The position numbers and the translations under genes are program-made. From Smittia aterrima (lineage: Eukaryota; Arthropoda; Insecta; Diptera; Chironomidae), in assembly GCA_033063855.1 (NCBI GenBank), contig CP093831.1, forward strand, positions 17,112,001-17,176,000: a DNA stretch of 64,000 nt, in the 5' to 3' direction. Below the pieces are notes generated by a model. That model did not search any database. It was not told the origin of the DNA and saw only the letters and a list, made by a program, of their open reading frames with translations. Positions 24,801-37,136 of this stretch are shown here, in pieces. Numbering within the stretch: the stretch's first letter is position 1; every line of letters begins with the position of its first letter.

Positions 24801-25381
24801 ATAAGGACACCAACTGATTTTGTCCAGCTTAGGAACGTGATCCGGAATAGGATTTTCAATTTTAAGCAACTGAATGCATTGAATTGAATCACTATCGATA
24901 ACTTCCAATTTATGGACGTGAAGCGCAGATTCTTCAATGCTTCCTATGATAACTTCCTTGCTATAATCGGCAAACTGAAGATCTAAAACTTCCTTGGCCA
25001 TTCCTTTAATGAGCGCTCTTTTGTTTCCCATTCCAAAATGGATAAGACGAACCATTCCTTGGCCATTTACATTAATAGAGTAAGCGACAATCTTTCCCTC
25101 TTTGTGAATGGCAACTAAATGGCCGGGATAGTTCTTCTTTTCCCACTTGTATCCAATGATATTCTTAAGCTTCACCATGCTACTTCCACATTGAGAATTG
25201 CTGGATCTAGGCTCCACTTGCACAACCACATTGGAGCCATTTGTTTCATAACAATGCTGACTTTCATCTTTAAATGCTCTGCGAGATAAGGAACAAAGGG
25301 AATGTGAAATTATTCAATGTCTGTCGGCTCCTTTTTTGCTACTTACATTGACATTTGAACATTTGAGTTAGAATTTTCCAT
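21838..25381 (-). CDS. Ge-1: Ge-1/EDC4, enhancer of mRNA decapping 4
   Basis: Exons 25381-25347, 25278-23349, 23291-23126, 23067-22080 and 22021-21838, all frame-consistent, 1100 residues. After a short N-terminus comes a WD40-type region (about residues 45-390; WCPYLPEGDETDDEF and GTTLAISTDDGSIQFYQI are recognisable EDC4 blocks), then a long Ser-rich linker, an Asp run (eight or more Asp just before the second intron), and an alpha-helical C-terminal half ending with FQEYLSAHPNSPFSSSMR. Ge-1 is a P-body scaffold that bridges DCP2 and DCP1 and stimulates decapping; the C-terminal helices self-associate. It is shorter than the Drosophila protein (about 1350), mainly in the linker. The 35 bp first coding exon was assigned from a good donor and frame continuity. 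Confidence 0.92.
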
Positions 25382-26095
25382 TTTCTGATCGCCTCTGCAT
25401 AAAAACCAACGCAGAATGAAGTAAGAAGCTCCGACAGTAAGTAGAGCAATTTTTAAACACTGAATTTAAAGTCTTTTCCGCCTTTTTCGTTCTTTTAATT
25501 CTGCCGCAAAGCTTTTTTTTAAAACAAGAAGAAGAATTCTGTTCTTTGAAATCGTCTGATTTTTTTGAATTGATGAAAACGCTAATTTTGAATTCGAGGG
25601 CCATCCAACTTGTAACGTCTCAAAAACTGCGGTTGCTGTAAGATCATAACTTATGTTTTCTTTCATTCAATTTTTCCTCCAAATTTTTAAAACATTATAT
25701 ATTTTCTTTTTTGTTTAATCAAAAATGTTTATTTTGACTCTTAAAAGGTAAACAAATATAACAACATCATCTTGCATTGATAATTGCGCTAAATATTCGT
25801 TTTGCACAAACATTCAATAAAATTCTTCGACAGCCTGAAGGGACCCAGGATCATTTTCAAACACTGAGTGAACAATCTTTCCTGTGGCAATGAACAATTT
25901 TAATATCTCTTCACAATAATTTAGTTTAACTAATAAAAAGTCTACCCAATCTCACCAAATTATCGTCTTGACTTAGGTGTAAGGAACTAATCTAAAAAAT
26001 GATGTTACCAACTTTTATTTGGCTGCTTCTCGTCTTTTAATTTCGATTGTCTGATTTTGAAGCAGTTGTCCATTTAACTTAGAATATTTAAAAAT
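25382..26095. other. Intergenic region between Ge-1 and CPT1 copy A
   Basis: Holds the Ge-1 promoter and the CPT1-A 3' UTR. Frames here look like chance. Confidence 0.5.
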
Positions 26096-29000
26096 CTAGT
26101 GAGCCGATCCATTTTGCTTGCTGCCGTTCTTTTGGTCCAGCTTATGTTGCAGGAAAAGCGTTTTGATGTCATTTAACGCTTTACAAATCTGATCAGCGAA
26201 TCTCGTTGAACTGGTCGCGGGTGAACTCACCTTACTGGAAATATGGAAGAAGATATAATCTTCCCCAGCAATGATGTAAGACACGCCATAACCGTCTTGT
26301 GAGACTGGCCCAAAGCCTCCGCCAGCAGAAATAAGATGAGGGTTTTTCTTCAAATCCATTTTTGGTGTTTGACCAATAGGAGTTTGACTGGTTGAAAGTC
26401 TCCACGGCTCACTGAGAATTTCTTGAAGGAAAGGCGAATCAACCTCCAAGTATTTTGAAACGACGTAAAGGCAGAAGAGATGACGATCGATTCCACGACC
26501 ACACATTGCATCTTGATATCCTTGTTGATGTCTGTTGCAAGCTTCGTTCAACAAACGAACGCGAGTTGCTGTATTTGAGTTTTGATCTTCCATCGCCTTC
26601 ACCCAAGCAGACGACTCAATAGTGCAAGGCCGAACGGTCTCTGTTCTTCCTTCACGGAACAATCTCGTCATTGATGCTTCGTAAGTTAACGAGAATTTTC
26701 CAAAATCTCGATAGTAGGCAAGTTGAAGCGCCATTTGAATGTAAGCGTCAGGTGAGAGCTTACAAGTTTTCATGAATCCTTTGCCATAAGCATTATGCAT
26801 CAGAATTCGAAGATCAACATCCTAAAAATTAAAAATCGTGAATAATGAAATTATGAAATAAATTCAAAATTATTCTCACGTTCAGAAGCATTTCAGCATC
26901 GGCATGAGCTTCATTGATTGTCTTCATAAGTTCAGTCTTGAACTCCCATTGTAATCTGGTGGGGGCTGGAGGCAATGACGTTAACTTTCCAACGCATTTA
27001 CCTTCCGAGTCATATCTAAAAGGAATTTAAAATTAGTTTCCTTAATTCAATTATTTTCAATAAGCAAACATTAATTTGTTAAAGCAAGCAATAAAGTGAT
27101 CATGCAAGAAATGTGTTAGATGGTTAATGGGAAGGAAGATTTCCGTTAGATTACATAAACCCTTGAATGTTCATTACCCATCTTTTACATCTTCGGCGAT
27201 ACAAGATTCCCACACATGTCCCATTACCGGCGCATCTGCCCTGTAATTACAATTTCATTTAAAGGATTTTGAAGTGAGGAGATCTTTCAGCTGGAAATCG
27301 GCTGAACAGTGGAATGATACAATGTTTCGACAATAACAAGAATAAGTGCGAAAGACAAACAACGACGCAGCAAGCATAAAATCATTGACAATTCTAGTTG
27401 TCTTTACCGCTGCTTTGGTCCAATGCTTTCATCCACGATGATACTTTCCCACACGTGACCCATGACTGGAGCATCAGCCCTTTATCATAAATTTTTAAAT
27501 AAAATCGATTAAACGACGAAATTAGAAGGAGAACTATTTCCACGATTTGTTTCAGCTGATAACGGAGATTTGATGACGAAAATAAATAAGCTTACCATGT
27601 GTGCTCTGAGTTGAATCCGGTCTGAAATAAAAACATAACGTCAGTACTGATAAAGGCTCGTGGAAACACTCGATGAAACTTACTCGACCGTTTGACGCGA
27701 CGCAAAGCGTGAAACTCTTATCAAACCATCGATCGCAGCCTTTTCCGTGGAGAAGCTTTCGACCGAATTGATCCAATTTTTCCGGTTGACTCTCATCGAA
27801 CAAAAATGGCTCGTCATCGAGAGATAAAACGAAAGCAGCGCTTTCAACTAAAAACAGTGATTTCTTGTTTACACCTCTTGCGAAATATTTTTGTCTAGCC
27901 TCAGCCCACTTTTTACGATCCCAAGCTGTGAGGGAAGCGAGGAGTTCTTCTCCTTCGTTTGGCTTGGCTTCTGTATTATTCAAGATTTCTAAAATTTGAT
28001 ATTCCAACTCGATTGGCTTCAACAGTCGACCTTTGCTGTAGATCGGCATCTTATAATAGCAACCCTTGTACAACACGACGATATGATTCGAGTCTTTGTA
28101 ATGAACAATCTTGTCACCCTCGACGCCAGGCACTCTCACTGTATTGAAGATTCTCTCATATTGCCAAGAGCAAAGTGGAACGAAGCCTTGAACCATGATC
28201 GGCTCTAATTCCTGTCTATCAACGACTCTTCTGAACTGCAAAAGCAGATGACACACATTAGCCGCTCTCGCTGCTTGATTCGTCGTTGGATGAGCGAAAA
28301 TCGCGTCAATTCCATAAAAGTTGCTGTTGACCATTAAAGGACTTCTACCACGAAGATAAACATATTCCTCCCACCAATCCGAAACGTAGTTAGTTGACCA
28401 CCAACTCTTAAGAATCAAGTAGCGTTGAAGCTTTTTCGCGATTCCATTCTGGAAATCTTTTGCTTCCAATTCAACTCTTCGATATGTTTCGTCATCTAGA
28501 AGAGGTTTCACTGATCTCAGATAACGCGTCATTGTTCCCTCCACACTCGGAAGGGGCAATCGAGGAAGAGAACTTTGAAAACTGAATAGTCCGGGATTGT
28601 TCCACTTTTTGAAAACTGAAAGGGAGATGAGTTAAATAAAATTCAATGAAAAAGTAAAATGTTGATTTACTTTTAACGAGAATAGCCCACGATGTCGTTG
28701 CCAAACTGGGTCTGCTACGAGGGCCACGTGACTCGTACATCCAACCCTTGTACATAAGGAGCAACTTCAATGTGTACCGCATTATTAAACAGATAACGAT
28801 CCAGTAAATGGCTGCGACTACGATGCATGTCAAAGCCTGCCATACAATTGATGAGCTAAAAGCAAGAATCTATTTTGTAACTAATCAATCGTGTTGAAGG
28901 GAAACTGTTTACCTTGGCATGTAATTCATAAATTTGTTTACTAAGTCGTAAGGAACTCGCTTGTTTGAGTAATGAAAGACTGTCACTAGGGCCATCAGAA

Positions 29001-29190
29001 CCCAAAGGGACTCTAAATGTGCCGGATAAACTCCATTTTTGATTCCGCTCTTAAATCGAGCAATTCGTTTTTTCCATGATCTCACTCCAGACTCCCAAAC
29101 AAGGTTGAGAACTTCACGGTCATAATTCACATTCCAGCCCTCGTGGGTAATCGAGAACGAGAACGCAACGGCTTGATGCGCTTCTGCCAT
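26096..29190 (-). CDS. Carnitine palmitoyltransferase 1, copy A (canonical)
   Basis: Exons 29190-28913, 28855-28671, 28615-27684, 27621-27596, one of two alternative exons (27479-27408 or 27240-27178), 27015-26880 and 26821-26096; 781 or 784 residues. The N-terminus MAEAHQAVAFSFSITHEGW is nearly the vertebrate CPT1 regulatory domain, with Glu3 and His5 that confer malonyl-CoA sensitivity. Two membrane segments follow (about residues 53-75 and 97-120). The catalytic His is in NSEHTWADAP; GRTETVRPCT and STSQTP are carnitine/acyl-CoA site motifs. CPT1 sits in the outer mitochondrial membrane and makes acylcarnitines, the controlled step of beta-oxidation. Two further CPT1 genes lie at 50-56.5 kb on the other strand. 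Drosophila CPT1 corresponds to withered (whd). Confidence 0.95.
27178..27240 (-). other. CPT1-A alternative exon 5b
   Basis: A 63 bp exon with AG|G start and GG|GTAATG end, in the same phases as exon 5a. It encodes ADAPVMGHVWESCIAEDVKDG. It shares the first 12 residues with 5a and differs afterwards. Its acceptor TTACAG is better than that of 5a. Confidence 0.8.
27408..27479 (-). other. CPT1-A alternative exon 5a
   Basis: A 72 bp exon encoding ADAPVMGHVWESIIVD, then ESIGPKQR, ending CG|GTAAAG. It duplicates the role of exon 5b: either one, but not both, completes the reading frame sensibly right after the catalytic histidine. The acceptor (ATAAAG|G) has a weak pyrimidine tract, which may matter for regulation. 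Confidence 0.75.
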
Positions 29191-32148
29191 AACTCTTTGA
29201 TTATCACTTCGTTTTCTTTCTTATCTTTCTTAAAGGTCGAGTTGATTTTTTTGTCACAAATCTGCAAAGTCAAAAAGAAAATAAAACTTAGTTTTCACCT
29301 TGAAATCCAAATAGTTTGATAATACATTTAGTCACGCGGACTTTGAACAAAGTTTGCACAACGAACTAGAAATCATCCACAAACAACGATAGCTAGCTTC
29401 CAACTAACTTCCAAATATTTATCGACGAAATCACTAAAGCTTTCTGTTCATATCTTACAAGGATTTTAAAGATCAAGCAGCAACTCTTAAGCTCATCGAT
29501 TGTGCGAAGGTAAATTTTATCTAATCACGCGCCCCCGAGTTTGTTTTCTTATCAACAATCACAAGACAAATCTTTAAATCTTTCAAGTATAATCACGTTT
29601 CACTTGAAGTGCCGTTGTCATTGTGATAAGACTATTATTTTTAGTATACTAAGTCGTCATTTACAATCTCATTCCGTCAAAGTCTGTACATTGCAGAACG
29701 ATTACTCAACAGGTCAAATGTTTAGGAAAGTAATTCGACCGAAATAGCGAGTTCGTGTCTCGCAATCTCTTCCATTCACAGCTGGTTTTTGTTTGAGCTT
29801 CGTTGCTGCAACCAATTTGTGCTACGTTAACGTGGATGTTGCAATCACCCGTCTCTGTAGCTCGCTTTTCAAGGTAATTCCCCTTCTCAGTTTCGTTAAA
29901 AAAAAGACTTAAACAGACATTCTGAGCGCAATGAACTTCATCTCGATTCTTCTGAATGTTTTTCACTTCTTTAAATCTCTTGATCGTTGACAAAACGTTG
30001 CGCGCTCTTTCAATGATGTAAACAAAGTTCTGGAGTTTGTACTCCTGATTTTATTTATAATTTTCTATATCAACTAATCAGAGAAAAGATTAAGGAAACC
30101 TTCAGAGCAAGGGTTAAGATCCAAATATGTCGACGGGGCATTTTGAGATCGTCACTGAAATATTTCAAATTCGAGTGTCTTGTGACCAATTTTGCTTCTT
30201 CTCATTTTGTTTACTGCCCTTGCTTGATGACCGATCTTGTTTTTGTCAATGACTCAACGAAGTTTATATGCGAAGCTGCAAACTTAGACAAACTCGTTTG
30301 ATAATTATTCAATTTTCCGTTTGTTTACAATCGCAAAGTCCACTTGCTAAAACAGAATTTGCGCGCTTCCACAATAATAAATTGACTCAAGTTAGCATAT
30401 CGCCACGTGTAATTCACAATTCATAACGAAAACTGTCACTTTTGCTCTAACGTTGAGTATTCGTCATCGACACGCTTGACAAACTGTCTGATCAAAACAG
30501 ATAATTAATATCAGAAGCAAACAACACCTGAAATACTTGTAACGTTTTCCGCATTCTAAAAACATTTAATTTCTTCCCGAGATCTCTTCGTTATTAATTA
30601 AATTTAGATTAGCCACGACCAGGAAAGAAAATTGAGCGATTGTCTGTATGAGTTTTGTGTTTTATCGTCTTCTAAATTTACAGCATTCGCTCGATCGCCG
30701 AAAGATTTTCTTTGGTTGCGCAACTTTCGAGAAAATTGTCCAGATTTCTCACTTTATCGATTGTTATGATTTACTCGTGAACTTGAAAAAATGAGCTTGT
30801 TTAACAAACTTACACGCTGACTTGTTTTTATATTTATTTGTTTAGTAGACAAAATGATTTTTTTTTGCGAACTCGGAAGAACTTAAAGGCAATCACGATC
30901 GCTCTCGCACATGTCTCGAACGAAACTGCAAAGTCGAGTAGCAGAGAGAAGAAAATAAACTAAAGTTGTGTGTAACAACTGAGGGAAAACGCTACGATCG
31001 TAGTGACGTGAATGTTCAACGGTCCAAAGTGCAAATGATAGAAAAGAAGGCCTTCGTTGTTCTTTTTCACCGGGCCGTGCAGTTTCGCTATCTATAACCC
31101 GCTTTCAACGCTTGAAACAATTTAATTACACGCAAATATTTTATCAGCTGTCTAGTATTCGCAATATACTGATAAGAGTCAAAAAACCGGATTGCTTAAT
31201 CGCGGAGTTTGGACTGTTCACTGCTTTTAACCAGAGTAAGAGTTCACTAAACGATTTCACTCTTCATTACTTCGAAATATTTTATCACCTTGATTTGCGC
31301 AGACGTTTTATCGATGAATAAATATTTTCTACGTCGTTTTTAATTTTACTTCAAGAAACAACTTGTTCGATCGAGGCTTGAAAGAAAACTGCCTTGAAAT
31401 ACATTTTTTTTTGTCTCGATCAGAGCGAAGACGAAGTATAATTTTACTCGATGTTCTCTCGATGAGACTTGTTTTGACTAACATGCCTTCAATTTACTTC
31501 CGCACGTTTTGCTATCACAACAAACACTAACGACTAGAAATTAGACGACACGATGATGTTTTCGGAGGTGTGTCTCGTCGACGAACACAATCAACAAGCT
31601 CGAGAGCTATGAGCGGAGAAAAAAAAGTATATTTTGTTATGAAATAAATTTTGAATTGACCTACAAACCCAGAGAGAGCTGAAGATCGATATTTTTAAAA
31701 GACCTTGAAAAGCTTAAAGGCTCATTTGTTTGTGAGATGAGATCGATGAACTTTTTGAAGGTCAATGCTTTGTTGTTATTTTTAGATTTTGTTATGCAAT
31801 CTGTTTTCCAAGTCAAAACTGGAATTATCGCTAATTTTGTCAATAACTCTTGATCACCTTTAACAGTTTTCACTTTTATTTAATATTTTAACTAAACCTT
31901 AAGTCATAAAATCAAAAATTGGATCGAAATTCCGTAATTGTTTTAATAAATAAACTTGCGTGAAGAGAAGTAGGAAACTTTTTTCGGAACCGGAGTGAGC
32001 TTTCATTACTCAAACTTTTGAAAACGTCTGAACGTTTTCATGATCACAGCATAAACTTTCTGCATAAAATTTGGTTCAGAAGGAAAATTAAATTTCTACA
32101 CGAGAATTTGAAATCTATTTTCCGAAAATAAATAATTTCCAAAAGTCC
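29191..32148. other. Intergenic region upstream of CPT1-A and downstream of CCDC13
   Basis: About 3 kb without a convincing coding exon on either strand. It should contain the CPT1-A promoter and possibly a non-coding first exon. Frames at 29706-29993, 31112-31321 and 31661-31873 lack splice signals and similarity. Confidence 0.5.
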
Positions 32149-33932
32149 TCACTCAGCTAAAAAAGAATTATCATTCATTGCGAACGATTGAATTGTTGAG
32201 TTGAGACAATCAGAAGTTCGAGTGCTTCCTCCATCGGTGTCGTAAAGATGCTTAAAGATTTCCTTTGACTTTCCTAGAATTTCCATGAATCGTTGATTGT
32301 CTTCGTTGTGCTCTTCATTCTGCTCCTGGACTTTCTTTTCTAAGAAAGCAACGCGCTCCATCGCAACTTCCAATCTGGAAATAATTTGACTGAAAGTTTA
32401 TTCAACGTTTCCGCTCAAAATCGAGTTTCTTACTTAAATTTATATTTGTCGATCTCAGCAGAGAGTCTCTCGGTGGATCGAGAACTGTTGAGACTTGAAG
32501 TGCTTCGAGATGAATATTCGTGGATTCGCATTGTCCGACGATTCTTTTCTTTAAAAGCTTCCTTTTCAGCTTGAGACTCCTTCATCTTCGCTTCGAGCCT
32601 CGTAATTTTCAATCGTTGTTTGTTGATCATGTCGTGTTGCTCGCTGTTTGTAATCGAAGCCTTGTCCAATCGTTCATTCAACTGCTGAACAAATCCGATC
32701 AATTCTTTTTTTTCGGTTTCGAGACTCGTTAAAAGCTTCACATAATCTTCCTTTCTCATTTCACGACAAGAAAACAGAAAATCTCCGGAAATATCCCGCA
32801 AGTTCGTCTCGAGTTCGCTCATTGCTAATTTAAGGTTCGAGATTTCATTTTCTTTCTCGTTCAATTGTTCTTCTTGATTTTGAATCTGACATTGAAGCTT
32901 TTCAATTTCAACCACCGATCCGAGTTTCTGATTCTCTGATCGCTCACTTTCCTTCTTCATATCATCGAGTTTGTGATTGTACTCGTATTTGATCATCAAT
33001 ATCTGATCGTTCAAACATTTGATGAACTCTTCATCGCGATTTGATTTCTCAAGCAGATCCAATGTCTTCAACTTGTAATTATTAGCTTCTTCAGTTAGAT
33101 TTTTATTGCGAGTTTTACAAGCGATGACTTTTTGTTTTGAGTCTTCAAGTTGAGCTTTGCAATCATTGAGTTCTTTCGTTAGTGTTTCAACCTCAAGTCG
33201 CCGCATACTTTCGAGACGCTTCAATGGTAAACGTGACGATCCATCGAAGGAATCCATGCTTGTCGTGTCTAATTTCTCTCTGAGTTCTGCGATTTTACTG
33301 TTCAACATTGAAATTTGTTGAGCTCGACCACGCCAGTTCGATTTCCCAGAAACAATTTGAGCTACGACAATGTTATCTCCGATTTCCTGTTGGAGAGCTT
33401 TGTGAGCCTTCTTGAGTTCATTCTTTAACTGATCATTTTGATTGAGAACTTCAAAAACTTTTTTTGTCGCCTTCTCCAATTTTTCGGTAAAAGATTGAAC
33501 TTCCGAAGGACCGATTGAAGCATTTTCCTGAAGCTGCTCTTCCTTTTGAATTAGAATCTTCTCAAATTCGCGACTGTTTTCTTCAGAATTTTTAAGTCTC
33601 GACTTGAGCGATTGAATCTCAGACGTCAAGTGACGATTTTTCTTGCTCAACTCAACCACTTTCGCTGCAGTTATTTCTGAACATTCAGAAGTTAGTTTAA
33701 CAATTTGATCGTTGAGGTTTATAATTTCGGAGCTTCTCTCATCAAGCGATGTACGTAACGAAGAATTTTCTTCTGAAAGTTTCTGTGAGGAAATTTTTAA
33801 AGAAATTTAATTAAAGTAAATCATTGATCAAACCTGAATTTTCGACTTAAGTTTGTTATGTCTCTTGCCATCACTCAAACAACTCGACGAATTATAACTA
33901 ATCAAGGATGGATCGTCGGGATGAAGTGGCAT
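32149..33932 (-). CDS. CCDC13-like coiled-coil protein
   Basis: Exons 33932-33834, 33782-32434 and 32374-32149, 557 residues. Nearly all of it is predicted coiled coil with heptad patterns. Blocks typical of CCDC13 appear in order: KVVELSKKNRHL, then NWRGRAQQISML, a central region, and a C-terminal segment EDNQRFMEILGKSKEIF. Vertebrate CCDC13 localises to centriolar satellites and is needed for ciliogenesis. In an insect, that would mean sperm flagella or sensory cilia (inference). The protein is shorter than vertebrate CCDC13 (about 715). The first exon donor is GTTTGA, weaker than its neighbours, so the N-terminal 33 residues are less certain. Confidence 0.8.
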
Positions 33933-35339
33933 CGTTAAATTTTCAATAAAATATATTTGAAGTGATTCAAAGATTGCTAAGATTTAATAATGAAACAAGA
34001 TAGTAATGACTTCAATTAAATATTTGTGGGAGCGCGAAAGACCATAAATTCTTAACTGACTTAAGTTAGCTCTCAGAGAGTTTTGCAATTTTGTCTCAGA
34101 GCGTCATAAATTGATCGTTAGTCTACCATTTAACGACCGTTTTAAGGTCGTCGTTACCATCAAGAACTTAATTGAAATCTTATGAACAAGTCCTTGGATC
34201 TATTCACTTTCACACGATGAAATGCCAAGTGATCTTTAGAGCGTGACGTGTTCTATAAATTATTCCTTAACCATTTTCATTCTCTTTCGTCTTTTTCTTC
34301 TTCGCTCTCGTCCGTTGATTCTCATGATATTTGTTTGTAACGATTTTCAGTGCTTAACCTCGCGTCTTCGAAACAACATCATCATCTCAAAGCAAACTGT
34401 CTGTTGTGCTTGTATCTCTTAAGAACGCAAAGAAGAAGACGAATTCTTAGCTCTTCGTCAATAAAAAACCTGAATCGACTCATTCACAGTGAAAGGAATT
34501 CCAAAGAACCGCGCGCGTTGTTGTAAAAGGATTGAGAGACGCGTCAAAGGATAATTAGTTTTAAAGTAATTGGATAGACTCGAAAGCCAATTATGAAGTG
34601 AAATCGAAGATTGTGTCTCGCAATTAACTCATGCGAAAGGAAAAGAAGAACTTAAACAATCGCACTTTCCCACACTGAGCATTGTGGAAAGATTGAGAAG
34701 CTTTCTTAACGGGAAATCGTCTTCATAACTTTTCCCTCGACAGCAACATAATGTGAATGAAGTTGCATACATTAATTCACAGGTTTCGGGGGGATATCTA
34801 TTTAACGAATTGAATTTCATTAGCAACAACAAAAAGGTTTCCGACAACGAGAAGAAGAAATTTCTCTCAATAATATTTCTTTCGCTTATGCTGTAACTGT
34901 TTTGTCGAACGTCGTTACGTTGTGTATGCTGCAAAGGTTCTATGGACAAATTCGTTGCCTGTGTTTGAAGAGAGAAGAAACAGAAAACCTGAAGTTGAAA
35001 CCGGTTTTAATCAATAAGGCAGGCCAGTGGAATTCACTTCAGGAATTTAATAATTAGAAGTGAGCAGGATATCCTTTTTGACGAGCTATGCTTGATGTGC
35101 CGTGTAATTGTGCGAAATGTGTAACGACTCAAGTTACGGCCATCGTCAAGTTCAACCGTTAAGTGGCATTTAAAGAATGCTTAGCGTCATCTAAAAATAT
35201 CGCCGATGAATCATAAACGAAATGGAAATGAACCCAAGATGTGTGAATTGATCTTAGCACATGGTTGCTTTGAACGAAGTGTAAAATCATAATAATCGTT
35301 CTTCAAATATAATCAAAGAGAGAAAGACTTGAATAATAA
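33933..35339. other. Divergent intergenic region
   Basis: Lies between the starts of the CCDC13-like gene (minus) and the four-pass membrane gene (plus). No coding exon recognised; 5' UTRs and promoters are expected. Confidence 0.5.
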
Positions 35340-36949
35340 ATGTTAAAACATATTCCAATTCCATCGATCCCTCCACCATCAACATCGAGTGCGGTTGGAT
35401 CTTCGGGTGTGACGAGCTATGTAACAACTCCAACATCACGTCCTTCGCGACCACTTCTTACACTCAATCGATCGCAACAGCCGTTGAATGTCTCAACATT
35501 AACAACCGCATCGAACATCACATCAAACGGCGGTCCTTCGCTTTTACAGACCTATTCAAACACGCCTTTGTTGACACATTCCTTCTCAGATGGAACGCAT
35601 ACAAAGCCAATGCAGAATGGACATGCACCACGAATGTTCACTCCACTGCCGGCTTTATCATCCAACAGCCAACAATTTCTGTTAAAAAACTACAATAACA
35701 ACCATAATCACAATAATAATGTAAGCAACACAACTTCATCGTCGCTATCGTCAAAGCTTTTCATGCCTGAGCACAATGGAGCACGACAAGCACTCACAAG
35801 TTTAGGATTATTATGTTTAGGTGAGTGAAGTGAACACTTTTCTCATCTCAATTCATTTAACAAATAATTCAATTTTAGTCTCGCTACTTCTTGCCTTGTT
35901 ATCACTGATATTCCTTTTGAAAATATCTCCTGGTACAAAATCATTCCACAACATCCAACAGCAGCTGCTTGGATCATCCGTTGAGGAGTACGCCATCGTT
36001 TTTGACGTAACATTAGCTCTTTGTGCGCTATCGCTTTCATTGAACCTCTGTTGTTTATTGGTGTGCGCAATTCAATTCCTGTTCGCGGTTAAACTTGTTG
36101 GGTCGTCACCTGCCATAGCAGGAGGAAGGTGAGAGATAGAGAGAAATTTTGAAACTAACCGGATGACTCACCTGAAGCCTTTCTTCCTTTTTTTTTACAG
36201 AGCCAACAAATATCTTCAAAAATCGTCAGTGTCGAGGGTTTGCGCTATTGGTGGCTTCTTCATCTCAATACCGATCTTCCTAACAGGTAAAGTCCCTTGA
36301 ACCTGTCCGCAAAGGTCGTAAAATAACCTTGACGCCCACGATCTCTCATCTCGTTTCAGGTATAATTCTTTATACGTTCACACAGTTCCATTCAACGCCA
36401 GCAATCGTCACAAGTATTTTAATTGGGATCGGAATACTCTTTTGCGGCGGCGCCATGGTTCACAATGTTTTCATTTGGCAAAAGGAGAAAACGACTGTCT
36501 TCAATTGCATTAAGCAACAACAACACCAAATGATGCAAATGCAGCAGCAGCAACAGAATAGTTCGATGCATCAGTCGCAGCCGACTCTTCTCACTCGTCA
36601 AACGCCATTGAATCTTAATTTGTCGTTGAACTCTCCGATCAGCGGAACTCACCATCCAATGACGAACAGCAGCACACGTGAGATGAACTTAGATCAAATC
36701 AACAATCACAGTTATGTTAACGGAGGTGGACTTGCGCATATCAACACAACGTTGAACAACACACACTTATCGCTGCTGAGCCAAGCAGTCACGCCAAACT
36801 CTTACTTCGGACTGAGAACTACTCCACCGACTCCAAAGAGTCAACAATTGCATAATGGATCGCCGAACAATTCAGCGAATCTCGATCAATCGAATAATTT
36901 TAGAAACAATTCGGCCACGACGGCTCACGAATTATCGACTTTAGTTTGA
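35340..36949 (+). CDS. Four-pass membrane protein, TMEM221-like
   Basis: Exons 35340-35820, 35879-36128, 36201-36286 and 36360-36949, 468 residues. The first 155 residues are Ser/Thr/Pro/Asn-rich and low in complexity. Four hydrophobic segments follow at about 160-178, 203-232, 260-284 and 288-313, with a conserved-looking third/fourth pair (SVSRVCAIGGFFISIPIFLT, then FCGGAMVHNVFIW). The C-terminal 150 residues are Gln/Asn/Ser-rich and include a Gln/Met run. The arrangement and last two helices resemble vertebrate TMEM221, whose function is unknown. That assignment rests on memory and is tentative. The gene structure itself is well supported by four in-frame exons. Confidence 0.75.
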
Positions 36950-37136
36950 CTAAGAACTGCTTGAAACAAGTAGAACTTTTTTTAAAATAAGATTTATGAA
37001 GAATCTTTTGAAATAAATTTAGTCGCTGAAATGTTTAATCAGAAAATTTTTCAAGTTTTGTTAAAAAATCTTTATTTTATTTATTTTGATTGCAAACAAT
37101 TTGGCTTTTGATCAACACGAGGAACAAGAGTTCTCA

